DNA of 5,944 nucleotides, taken from assembly GCA_016212735.1 (NCBI GenBank), contig JACRDZ010000092.1, forward strand, positions 1-5,944. Reading direction: 5' to 3'. This stretch comes from Candidatus Firestoneibacteriota bacterium. Its GTDB lineage: Bacteria; JACRDZ01. A program made the position numbers and the translations under genes. The notes below the pieces were generated by a model, which saw only the letters and a program-made list of their open reading frames with translations, did not search any database and was not told where the DNA came from. Below, piece by piece: positions 1 through 5,926 of this stretch (within the stretch, counting starts at the first letter, position 1; every line of letters starts with the position of its first letter).

Positions 1-150
1 ATTTTCATAATCACAAAAAATAACAAAATAAGAATCTTTACTAAATTCTTCTGCACCGTAAATGATGCATGCTTGTCCGCCTATTAAAAGACTTTTTATC
101 CCAAATTTCTGAAAAGTAAAAAGGACTTTGAGTATCGGGTTCTGCGTCAA
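1..150 (-). CDS. Nucleotidyltransferase-fold protein, N-terminal 50 residues (runs off window)
   Basis: This - strand frame is open from a TTG at 150 to the window edge (50 codons). It shows the start of a nucleotidyltransferase fold: a hydrophobic strand then LLIGGQACIIYGAEEFSKD (residues 21-39), matching the pattern of a Gly-Gly-His/Gln-Ala helix followed by Ser-Arg/Lys-Asp-x-Asp. TTG is the only usual start codon in the frame before an upstream stop near 199-201. A GGAGG lies five bases before it, so translation from here is credible. The first 110 bases overlap the upstream small gene in a different frame, which suggests translational coupling. The second metal-binding Asp expected after SKD-x is Tyr (residue 41). 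That is either a real loss of catalytic function or an error near the sequence end. The substrate is unknown; relatives in small two-gene units include antitoxin-like or toxin-like nucleotidyltransferases. The fold is recognised from memory of the motif, not by search. Confidence 0.66.
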   Translation of the reverse strand, partial: MTQNPILKVLFTFQKFGIKSLLIGGQACIIYGAEEFSKDSYFVIFCDYEN

Positions 151-259
151 GACTGCCTCCGAGAGATAAATATAATTTCCATAAATTACCTGACTCTTTT
201 AATCTTTGCACAGGAGTCATTTTCAACCATTCTTCTGTTTCATCAATATATTTTTTCAT
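41..259 (-). CDS. Small conserved-looking protein upstream of and overlapping a nucleotidyltransferase
   Basis: A 72-residue soluble protein with no signal peptide or membrane segment. It starts with an acidic/amphipathic stretch (MKKYIDETEEWLKMTP). A helix around the Leu-Trp-Lys-Leu at 26-29 follows, then a Gly-Gly-Ser-Leu-Asp turn (34-38), a Pro/Asp-rich SPFYF segment (45-49) and a basic tail (HHLRCRRI). I recall similar short proteins with the pattern GGSLD-x-EPD-x-QSPF and an Arg-rich end placed just before nucleotidyltransferase genes, but know no named family or function. The gene is transcribed divergently from aroB. The ATG at 259 has no clear Shine-Dalgarno. Its last 110 bases encode the start of the next gene in another frame, so dual coding constrains this part. 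A regulatory or partner role for the nucleotidyltransferase is inference only. Confidence 0.65.
   Translation of the reverse strand: MKKYIDETEEWLKMTPVQRLKESGNLWKLYLSLGGSLDAEPDTQSPFYFSEIWDKKSFNRRTSMHHLRCRRI
155..160 (-). promoter_or_regulatory. Ribosome binding site for the overlapping nucleotidyltransferase
   Basis: Read on the - strand this is GGAGGC, five bases before the TTG at 150. It lies inside the coding sequence of the small upstream protein (its Gly-Gly-Ser codons). A near-perfect Shine-Dalgarno in an otherwise very AT-rich region supports the TTG start and the out-of-frame overlap. Confidence 0.6.
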
Positions 260-285
260 AATGAATTTATTATATATGAAACATT

Positions 286-315
286 ATTATAAGACAATAA
301 AAAAATATAACCCAA
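286..315 (-). promoter_or_regulatory. Possible promoter for the divergent small-protein/nucleotidyltransferase pair
   Basis: On the - strand a perfect TATAAT occupies 291-286. A partial -35 (TTGGGT, 315-310) sits 18 bases upstream. The -10 is about 27 bases before the ATG at 259, giving a short leader. The -35 is poor, and such boxes arise by chance in AT-rich DNA. Confidence 0.35.
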
Positions 316-334
316 AATGAAATATGAATTAATC

Positions 335-363
335 TTGAAAACCCAGTAATATAATGTTAAAAT
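335..363 (+). promoter_or_regulatory. Sigma70-type promoter for aroB
   Basis: TTGAAA at 335-340 and TAAAAT at 358-363 are separated by 17 bases, the optimal spacing, and each differs from consensus at one position. Transcription would start around 370, about 20 bases before the TTG start of aroB, just upstream of its Shine-Dalgarno. It shares the 133-base divergent intergenic region with the - strand pair, so the two could be co-regulated. No operator-like palindrome was seen. Confidence 0.6.
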
Positions 364-380
364 TATATATAAAACAATAA

Positions 381-387
381 AGAGGTG
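381..387 (+). promoter_or_regulatory. Ribosome binding site deciding the TTG start of aroB
   Basis: AGAGGTG lies five bases before the TTG at 393. It fixes the start where there is no ATG: the protein begins QTIEVNL, as expected for the first strand of AroB. Confidence 0.65.
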
Positions 388-392
388 ACTAT

Positions 393-1499
393 TTGCAGAC
401 AATTGAAGTGAATTTAAAAGAAAGATCTTATCCTATTCATATTGGATATAAAGTTTTAGATAAAATAGGTTTTTATGCAAGAGAAAGAAATAAAGATATA
501 AGTAAGATTGTTATTATTACTAATAGAAAAGTTGGTAAATACTATTTAAATATATGCAAAAAAGGATTTGAAAAAGCTAAATTTACTGCTCAAGTAGTTT
601 ATATTCCAGATGGTGAAAAGTACAAAAATCATGCAGAAGCTATTAAGATATATAAAAAATTAATAAAATTTAAAGCTGATAGACGAACAACTCTTGTTGC
701 ATTAGGCGGAGGGGTAATTGGAGATATTGTTGGATTTGTTGCATCTACATATTTACGAGGAATCCCATTTATTCAAGTACCGACAAGTTTATTAGCTCAG
801 GTTGATTCCAGTGTTGGAGGAAAAGTTGCGATTAATCTGCCAGAAGGGAAAAATCTGATAGGAGCTTTTTATCAGCCTTTAATGGTTTTTATTGATTGCT
901 CAGTTCTAACAACTTTACCATTAAGAGAAATCAGAGCAGGTCTTTCTGAAGTAATAAAATATGGAATAATTAAAAATAGTAATTTTTTTAATTATATTGA
1001 TAAAAATCTCGATAATATATTTAAACTGAAAAAAGAATACCTTTTAAATATTGTTTCTACATCATGCAGAATTAAAGCTTTTATTGTTGAAGAAGATGAA
1101 ACGGAAAAAGGGGAAAGAGCAAAACTAAATTTTGGACATACAATTGGACATGCTATAGAAGCTCTGACAAAATATAAAAAATATAAACATGGAGAAGCAA
1201 TAGCAATTGGTATGATAGGCGCAATGAAACTTGCAGAGAAGATGTCTTTTATATTAAAAGAAGAATCTGAATCTGTTGAAAATCTTTTAAAAAGAGTTGG
1301 ATTACCAACAAAGATAAAAGATAAAATAACTGTAAATAATTTATTAAGAAGAATGGAAATTGATAAAAAAGTATATAATAATACAATTAAATTTGTCTTG
1401 ACAAAAAAAATAGGGTATGTTACATTAAATTTGATAACTGACAAGGGGTTACTAATCTCAGTAATTAATGAACTATACCCACCCTATACTAAACAATAG
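393..1499 (+). CDS. aroB: 3-dehydroquinate synthase
   Basis: This cytoplasmic NAD+- and divalent-metal-dependent enzyme converts DAHP to 3-dehydroquinate, the second step of the shikimate pathway. At 368 residues it is full length for the family. The N-terminal Rossmann-like domain carries PDGEKYK (72-78), GGGVIGD (105-111) and the long conserved stretch PTSLLAQVDSSVGGK (130-144) with EGKNLIGAFYQP (151-162). The C-terminal metal-binding domain supplies the expected ligands: Glu186 in GLSEVIKYG, His249 in NFGHTIGHA and His266 in KHGEAIAIGM. The conserved DKK is at 324-326. All key residues are present, so the enzyme should be active. It starts at TTG with AGAGGTG upstream and is the first gene of its unit, behind a good promoter. 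The TPR gene follows after 42 bases. Identification is secure. Confidence 0.97.
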   Translation: MQTIEVNLKERSYPIHIGYKVLDKIGFYARERNKDISKIVIITNRKVGKYYLNICKKGFEKAKFTAQVVYIPDGEKYKNHAEAIKIYKKLIKFKADRRTTLVALGGGVIGDIVGFVASTYLRGIPFIQVPTSLLAQVDSSVGGKVAINLPEGKNLIGAFYQPLMVFIDCSVLTTLPLREIRAGLSEVIKYGIIKNSNFFNYIDKNLDNIFKLKKEYLLNIVSTSCRIKAFIVEEDETEKGERAKLNFGHTIGHAIEALTKYKKYKHGEAIAIGMIGAMKLAEKMSFILKEESESVENLLKRVGLPTKIKDKITVNNLLRRMEIDKKVYNNTIKFVLTKKIGYVTLNLITDKGLLISVINELYPPYTKQ

Positions 1500-1541
1500 T
1501 CAAATAAATACAATCATTTACATTAATTCAGGAGTATTTGA

Positions 1542-2888
1542 ATGGCAAAACAAAAGGTTTTAATAAATCCTGAAATAGAAAATTTTAGTGAAAAATTAGC
1601 GCAAAATCCTGCCTCGCGTATTTTTGCTCCTCTTGCTGACGCATATAGAAAGAGCGGTATGCTGGATGAAGCTGTAGAAGTATGCATGAAAGGACTTAAA
1701 TTTCATCCAAACTATATGAGTGCTCATGTTGTTCTTGGTAAGATTTATCTGCAAAAAGAAATGTTAGAAGAAGCGAGAAAAGAGTTTGAGAAAGTTCTGG
1801 AAATTGATGCGGATAATCTTGTTGCACTTACAATGCTTGGTGAGATTTTAATGAAATTAAACTGCTTAGTTGAAGCAGTGGATAAATTTGAAAAAATTTT
1901 AAAATTAGACCCTTTTAATGATAATGCAAAAAAAGCACTTGAAGATATTAAAATTCAGAAAAAAAGTAATGTTATAGAAAAAGAAGTAGATATCTATAAT
2001 GTTTATCAAGAAGAAGCAACCAAAGAAAAGCAGAAAGAACAGGATAAACTTAAGGAACTTCAGAAAAGATCAAGAAGATTTAGAGACGACGATGATATTA
2101 ATACGCTTACAATGGCAACATTATATTTTAAACAGGGGATGTTTCTGGAAGCAGAAAAAGTATGTAAAAAAATATTAATAAGAGAACCTGATAATTCAGA
2201 AGTTAAAACATTACTTCATAGTATTATTTCAAGAGACAGTGATAAAGAAAAAATAGAGAAAACAGAAGTTCAACAAAAACCTATTGAGCGTTCTTTACGA
2301 GATTTTTCTCCTTTTGCAGAAATTGAGAAAAAAGAGAAGGTTATACAGAAAGAGAATAAGGAATTAAATCTTGCACCAGAAATACATACAGAAACAATTG
2401 AAAAAAAACCTATGATTTCTGTTCATAAAATTTTCGGGGATATTTCTTCTTCCATTGACAGCAAAAAAGTAAAAGAACGTATTATTAAAGAAGAACTTCA
2501 AATAAAGAAAGATGGATTAGAGATAAAAAAAGAAGAAGTTAAAGCAAAAAAAGAAGAGACTGTAGTAATAAAAGAACCTGTAAAAGAGCCGGAGTATATT
2601 AAAAAGGAAGCAGAAGATGTAAAACCTGCTAAAGCTGAAGTTATTTCTCCATTATCAGATACAGTTGTAAAAAATGAAATTGATGAATGGGGCAGTTTTA
2701 TTAAAACTATAAACGAAAAAGATAATATAAAATTACATCCTGAACCTCCTAAGCGTGTAATAAAAGATATTAAAAAAATTAAACCAATACCTCAGGTCCC
2801 AGGGATTAAACCCGGGGCCAAAAAATCTTCCAGTAATAATCCAATGGAAGATTGGCTTGATTTAATTAAAGCTGAGGGAGAAAGATAG
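1542..2888 (+). CDS. TPR protein with long charged linker
   Basis: A 448-residue soluble protein with no signal peptide. Three consecutive TPR units cover about 24-57, 58-91 and 92-125, with the typical A-x-x-Y and A-hydrophobic-x-x-hydrophobic pattern and Pro-x-Asn ends. A Lys/Glu-rich probable coiled coil (about 140-180) leads to one more TPR (about 187-219). Residues 235-430 are Lys/Glu/Pro-rich and look disordered. The last part has two related motifs, DEWGSFIK (381-388) and EDWLDLIK (436-443). TPRs bind proteins, so an adaptor or scaffold role is likely; the partner is unknown, and the Roadblock protein encoded next is the obvious candidate. The ATG start has AGGAG seven bases upstream. 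The gene follows aroB closely and was probably co-transcribed with it. The stop lies three bases before the palindromic element. I know no gene name; the TPR call is firm and the role is inference. Confidence 0.88.
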   Translation: MAKQKVLINPEIENFSEKLAQNPASRIFAPLADAYRKSGMLDEAVEVCMKGLKFHPNYMSAHVVLGKIYLQKEMLEEARKEFEKVLEIDADNLVALTMLGEILMKLNCLVEAVDKFEKILKLDPFNDNAKKALEDIKIQKKSNVIEKEVDIYNVYQEEATKEKQKEQDKLKELQKRSRRFRDDDDINTLTMATLYFKQGMFLEAEKVCKKILIREPDNSEVKTLLHSIISRDSDKEKIEKTEVQQKPIERSLRDFSPFAEIEKKEKVIQKENKELNLAPEIHTETIEKKPMISVHKIFGDISSSIDSKKVKERIIKEELQIKKDGLEIKKEEVKAKKEETVVIKEPVKEPEYIKKEAEDVKPAKAEVISPLSDTVVKNEIDEWGSFIKTINEKDNIKLHPEPPKRVIKDIKKIKPIPQVPGIKPGAKKSSSNNPMEDWLDLIKAEGER

Positions 2889-2891
2889 ATA

Positions 2892-3056
2892 TATACTCAG
2901 CGAGGTCATAAATTCGCATTTTTGCGCTGGTCTTGAACATCGATAGCTGCGTTGCTCAGGTTCGAAATAGTGCAAGGCTATTTCTCACCTTCACGCCTTG
3001 CTCTCGATGCCCAATCCTCACCGAAAAAATGCGAATTTATGACCTCGCTGAGTATA
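2892..3056 (+). repeat. 165-bp palindromic element with 32-bp perfect terminal inverted repeats (MITE-like)
   Basis: The arms 2892-2923 and 3025-3056 are perfect reverse complements, starting TATACTCAGCGAGGTCATAA. The symmetry continues imperfectly inward (CATCGA at 2938-2943 against TCGATG at 3004-3009). It ends in a central hairpin, GAAATAG (2964-2970) and CTATTTC (2978-2984) around a 7-base loop. Outer and inner arms share one centre, 2974. The interior is much richer in G+C than the neighbouring genes and encodes no protein of its own. TATA at both ends is compatible with insertion at a TA target, but this cannot be proven because it is part of the palindrome. The element lies between the TPR stop and the Roadblock Shine-Dalgarno, damaging neither. 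It would fold into a very stable mRNA hairpin. It lacks a T-tract, so it is not a standard terminator. Alternatives are a REP/ERIC-like repeat or an mRNA-stability element. Confidence 0.9.
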
Positions 3057-3058
3057 AT
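3053..3058 (+). promoter_or_regulatory. Possible -10 box at the right end of the palindrome
   Basis: TATAAT is formed across the right edge of the element and the first flanking bases, 7 bases before the GGAGG of the Roadblock gene. No good -35 stands 16-18 bases upstream (TGCGAA at best), and it is not an extended -10. It could give weak local transcription of the Roadblock gene. Confidence 0.2.
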
Positions 3059-3065
3059 AATAAAT

Positions 3066-3070
3066 GGAGG
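3066..3070 (+). promoter_or_regulatory. Ribosome binding site deciding the TTG start of the Roadblock gene
   Basis: GGAGG lies seven bases before the TTG at 3078. The nearby ATG at 3064 is in another frame and reaches a stop after a few codons, so the TTG start is preferred. Confidence 0.65.
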
Positions 3071-3077
3071 ATAAATT

Positions 3078-3443
3078 TTGATTGATTTTAATGAAAAACT
3101 AGTAAATATTTTAGAAAAAGTTGATTGCTCAATAGCCTGTATATTTACAGGATTAGATGGTATTGGTGTTGCAAATACAGTAAGGGAGGAGAGATTTGAA
3201 TCAGCAGTTTTAGATGTTGAACTTGCCGGAATGCTGCAGAATTTCATCAAAGTATCTAAAAATTTGAAATTGGAAAAAGTTGATGAACTTGTTCTTAAAT
3301 CAGGGGATGTTGTTTTTTTTCTTAAAATGGTTGGAGAAGAATATTTTTTAGGGATTGTATTAAATAATGATGCTAATCTTGGCAGAGCAAGACTGGAAAT
3401 AAGAAAAATAATTTCTACTTTTGAAAGAGATCTTTATACATAA
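3078..3443 (+). CDS. Roadblock/LC7 domain protein
   Basis: A 121-residue cytoplasmic protein that is almost entirely one Roadblock/LC7 (MglB-like) domain. An N-terminal helix (1-15) is followed by a strand and the typical turn LDGIGVA (26-32). A helix (about 45-62) comes next, then strands around ELVLKSGDVVFFLKM (70-84) and EYFLGIVL (88-95), and NLGRARLEIRK (100-110) opens the last helix. Such domains dimerise and commonly regulate small Ras-like GTPases, as MglB does for MglA in cell polarity, or act as scaffolds. No GTPase gene is in this window. It starts at TTG with a strong Shine-Dalgarno and lies downstream of the TPR gene, separated by the palindromic element. It is the last gene before the terminator at 3493-3519. 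The domain call is good; the cellular role is not known from the sequence. Confidence 0.8.
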   Translation: MIDFNEKLVNILEKVDCSIACIFTGLDGIGVANTVREERFESAVLDVELAGMLQNFIKVSKNLKLEKVDELVLKSGDVVFFLKMVGEEYFLGIVLNNDANLGRARLEIRKIISTFERDLYT

Positions 3444-3492
3444 AAATTAAGTTTAAAAACAAGTTGATTAAAATACAATATATATTATATTT

Positions 3493-3519
3493 AAAAAAGG
3501 CACAAATTGTGCCTTTTTT
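3493..3519 (+). terminator. Rho-independent terminator after the Roadblock gene
   Basis: The stem GGCAC (3499-3503) pairs with GTGCC (3509-3513) around AAATT. It is extended by six A (3493-3498) facing six T (3514-3519), which also serve as the T-tract. The A-tract on the other side makes it potentially bidirectional. It lies 50 bases past the Roadblock stop and 62 before accB, separating the two gene groups. Confidence 0.88.
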
Positions 3520-3580
3520 AATAAATTCTTCTGTATTGATAGCTGAACACTTATTTTAGAAGAAAGGATTAGGTTTTTTT

Positions 3581-4009
3581 ATGGAACTAATTAAAGAAAT
3601 TTTTGATGTTTTAAAAGAAACAGATATTTATGAATTTAAGTGGGAAACTTCTCAATATAAAATATTTTTAAGTAGATTATCAAAAGAAGAAAAAGAATTT
3701 GAAGCTTATATTGACATACCTAGAGAAAGTGCTCTAAAACAAAATTTGCAAATAGAAGTTTTAGTTAAACCTGTGCAAATAAAATCAACAATGGTAGGGA
3801 CGTTCTATAGTAGTCACGAAAATAGTAATAAAAGTTATGTTACAAAAGGAGCAACAGTCAAAAAAGGCCAGACAATTTGCATCATTGAAACAATGAAAGT
3901 AATAAATAAAATCCAATCGGAATTTAATGGAAAAATATTGGATATTTATGTTGAAAATGGCAAACCTGTTGAATATGGGCAACTTTTATTTACTATATTA
4001 CCAGAATGA
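3581..4009 (+). CDS. accB: Biotin carboxyl carrier protein of acetyl-CoA carboxylase
   Basis: This 142-residue protein carries biotin between biotin carboxylase (AccC) and the carboxyltransferase (AccAD) in the first step of fatty-acid synthesis. The N-terminal part (1-32, helix then strands) is the usual AccB subunit-association region, followed by a short linker. The biotinyl domain runs from about 67 to 141: MVGTFYSSHENSNKSYV (71-87, with the AccB-type thumb loop), VKKGQTICIIETMKVINKI (93-111) and GKPVEYGQLLFTI (127-139). The biotinylated residue is Lys106. The motif reads ETMK instead of the commoner EAMK, and KSTMVG instead of SPMVG; both are mild variants and should not stop biotinylation. 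The ATG has AGG seven bases upstream. No convincing promoter was found in the 62 bases after the terminator, though one is expected. accC follows after 20 bases. Confidence 0.95.
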   Translation: MELIKEIFDVLKETDIYEFKWETSQYKIFLSRLSKEEKEFEAYIDIPRESALKQNLQIEVLVKPVQIKSTMVGTFYSSHENSNKSYVTKGATVKKGQTICIIETMKVINKIQSEFNGKILDIYVENGKPVEYGQLLFTILPE

Positions 4010-4029
4010 CGTGAAAAATAGGAGGATTA

Positions 4030-5376
4030 ATGTTTAGAAAAATACTTATTGCAAACCGTGGGGAAATTGCTCTCAGAATAATAAGAGCTTGCAAAGAGCT
4101 TGGAATAAAGACTATTGCTGTTTATTCAGAAGCAGATAGGGATTCATTGCACGTTCATTTTGCAGATGAGGATATATGTATAGGACCAGCAGATGCAGGC
4201 AAAAGCTATCTCAATATTCCAAGTATAATAAGCGCAGCAGAAATAACTGATGCTGAAGCAATTCATCCTGGATACGGTTTTTTATCCGAAAATTCTCATT
4301 TTGCTGAGATATGTGAATCATGTAAAATAAAATTTATTGGTCCTAATTCTGAAATAATTAAAAATGCAGGAAACAAATATACAGCACGAAGAGTTATGAT
4401 ACAGAATGGGATCTCTGTTATTCCAGGAAGCAAGGAATTAATAACTTTACAGGACCAGGCACTTGAAATAGCTAATGAAATTGGATATCCTGTTATTATC
4501 AAAGCTGCAGGTGGCGGCGGTGGAAAAGGGATGAGAATTGCTCATACGGAAATTAGTCTATTAAATGCTCTTATGTCAACAAGAGCAGAAGCTAAAGCAG
4601 CTTTTGGGAGTGAAGATGTTTATATTGAAAAATACATAGAAGAGCCAAGACACATTGAAGTTCAGATTCTGGCAGATGAGTATGGGAATATTATTCATTT
4701 AGGAGAGAGAGATTGTTCTGTTCAGCGGCGTCATCAGAAACTTTTAGAACAGTCCCCTGCTCCTTTGCTTGATGAAGATACAAGGATAAAAATTAGTGAG
4801 ACTGCATTAAAAATAGCTAAAACATTAAATTATATTTCCGCAGGGACAATTGAGTTTTTAGTTGATAAATATAACAATTATTATTTTATTGAAATAAATA
4901 CAAGAGTTCAGGTTGAACATCCTGTAACAGAAATGGTTACGGGGATTGATATTATAAAACAGCAGATTCTAATTGCATCAGGTGAAAAACTTGGATTTAA
5001 ACAGGAAGATGTAAAATTTAATGGTCATGCGATAGAATGCAGAATTAATGCTGAAGATCCAGAAAATGATTTTATCCCTCATCCCGGGCAAATTACAAAA
5101 TATTATTCTCCCGGTGGTCCTGGTGTCAGGCTGGATAGCCATGTTTATCAGGGATATACCATACCTCCGTTTTATGATTCAATGATAGCAAAGCTTATAA
5201 CTCATGGATCTACACGTCAGGAAGCCATAAAACGAATGGAACGAGCTTTAGATGAATTTTTAATTGAAGGAATAAAAACAACAATTCCTTTCCATAAGAA
5301 AATTCTTTCTCATTCATTATTTCAATCTGGAAAAATTAACACACATTTTATTAGTAATTTTACAAAGGAAGAATGA
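4030..5376 (+). CDS. accC: Biotin carboxylase subunit of acetyl-CoA carboxylase
   Basis: This enzyme uses ATP and bicarbonate to carboxylate biotin on AccB. At 448 residues it is full length. The biotin carboxylase N-terminal domain (1-113) opens with [13 protein letters not shown] (5-17) and has [10 protein letters not shown] (79-88). The ATP-grasp domain carries Lys116, Lys158, the glycine-rich loop GGGGGKGMR (161-169), HIEVQILAD (208-216) and [11 protein letters not shown] (227-237). It also has Glu275, Glu288, Asn290 and the catalytic Arg292 with QVEHP (294-298). The C-terminal domain starts at [11 protein letters not shown] (334-344) with Arg338. Every catalytic residue known from the E. 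coli enzyme is matched at nearly the same numbers. GGAGG stands four bases before the ATG. The gene is in an operon with accB (20-base gap) and pheA (22-base gap). Some homologues of this family serve pyruvate or propionyl-CoA carboxylase, but the accB neighbour points to acetyl-CoA carboxylase. Confidence 0.97.
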   Translation: MFRKILIANRGEIALRIIRACKELGIKTIAVYSEADRDSLHVHFADEDICIGPADAGKSYLNIPSIISAAEITDAEAIHPGYGFLSENSHFAEICESCKIKFIGPNSEIIKNAGNKYTARRVMIQNGISVIPGSKELITLQDQALEIANEIGYPVIIKAAGGGGGKGMRIAHTEISLLNALMSTRAEAKAAFGSEDVYIEKYIEEPRHIEVQILADEYGNIIHLGERDCSVQRRHQKLLEQSPAPLLDEDTRIKISETALKIAKTLNYISAGTIEFLVDKYNNYYFIEINTRVQVEHPVTEMVTGIDIIKQQILIASGEKLGFKQEDVKFNGHAIECRINAEDPENDFIPHPGQITKYYSPGGPGVRLDSHVYQGYTIPPFYDSMIAKLITHGSTRQEAIKRMERALDEFLIEGIKTTIPFHKKILSHSLFQSGKINTHFISNFTKEE

Positions 5377-5398
5377 CAGATTTCTCATAGGGGGAAAA

Positions 5399-5926
5399 AT
5401 GGGATTAGAAAAATTGCGTAAAAACATTGATAAAATAGATAGTGAAATAATTAAATTATTGAATTTGAGAATTAACTATGCTTCTCAAATAGGTAAAATA
5501 AAAAAGAAAAAAGATATGGAATTTTATGTCCCATCAAGAGAGCAGGCAATATTTGAAAGCCTGAAGAGAGAGAATAAAGGTCCATTTCCGGATGCAGCAT
5601 TAAAAAGCATATATAAAGAAATATTATCTGCAACAAGATCCATTCAGCATCCTTTAAAAATAGCCTATTTTGGACCGGAAGCAACTTTTACTCATATGGC
5701 ATCAAAAAAACAATTCGGCAGTTCTGCAGAATATATTCCTGTAAAAAGCATAAAAGATGTTTTTCTTGAAGTAGAACACGGTTGGGTTGATTACGGAGTT
5801 GTCCCTATTGAGAATTCTACGGAAGGAGTTGTAAATTATACTCTCGAAATGTTTGTTGATTCAAATATAAAAATATATGAAGAAATATTTATTGAAATAT
5901 CTAACAAATTATTATATTTATATTAA
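5399..5926 (+). CDS. pheA: Chorismate mutase-prephenate dehydratase, truncated at the window end
   Basis: This bifunctional enzyme of phenylalanine synthesis converts chorismate to prephenate and then phenylpyruvate. An AroQ-type chorismate mutase domain (1-83) shows Arg7, Arg24, Lys33, the REQ of VPSREQA (44-50) and a closing IYKEILSATRS (71-81), fitting active-site positions of the E. coli P-protein. The prephenate dehydratase domain starts at KIAYFGPEATFTH (87-99) and has the conserved VVPIENSTEGVVN (134-146). It then stops at residue 175, about half way. The SHPQ and TRF motifs and the ACT domain are absent, where the family is normally about 350-380 residues. The last residues (ISNKLLYLY) depart from the expected I-x-H-x-L-L-S, and the final bases are A/T only. 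The stop may therefore be a low-quality artefact, or the gene may be truly broken. AGGGGG precedes the ATG by four bases. It follows accC in the same unit. Confidence 0.88.
   Translation: MGLEKLRKNIDKIDSEIIKLLNLRINYASQIGKIKKKKDMEFYVPSREQAIFESLKRENKGPFPDAALKSIYKEILSATRSIQHPLKIAYFGPEATFTHMASKKQFGSSAEYIPVKSIKDVFLEVEHGWVDYGVVPIENSTEGVVNYTLEMFVDSNIKIYEEIFIEISNKLLYLY

Noticed and set aside
992..1444. 150-codon open frame antisense to aroB
   Set aside because: It lies wholly within a convincing aroB, and its Phe/Ile/Ser-rich composition is what the reverse of an AT-rich coding sequence gives.
2892..3056. CRISPR unit or intrinsic terminator
   Set aside because: There is a single inverted repeat with no direct repeat-spacer pattern, and no T-tract follows the hairpin.
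2978..3250. 90-codon antisense frame across the palindrome and the Roadblock gene
   Set aside because: It crosses the edge of a repeat into the antisense of a recognised domain, and its sequence shows no family features.
3464..3491. Promoter-like TTGATT-16-TATATT upstream of the terminator
   Set aside because: Transcription would begin inside the terminator hairpin, and such boxes are expected by chance in A/T runs.
3536..3541. TTGATA as a -35 for accB
   Set aside because: No -10-like sequence at 16-18 bases (GAAGAA there); the nearest, TATTTT, is only 10 bases away.
3785..3982. Antisense frame within accB
   Set aside because: Reverse of the biotinyl domain; no supporting start signal or motif.
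4296..4502. Antisense frame within accC
   Set aside because: Shadow of the ATP-grasp coding sequence, with no independent evidence.
5472..5684. Antisense frame within pheA
   Set aside because: Shadow of the chorismate mutase coding sequence.
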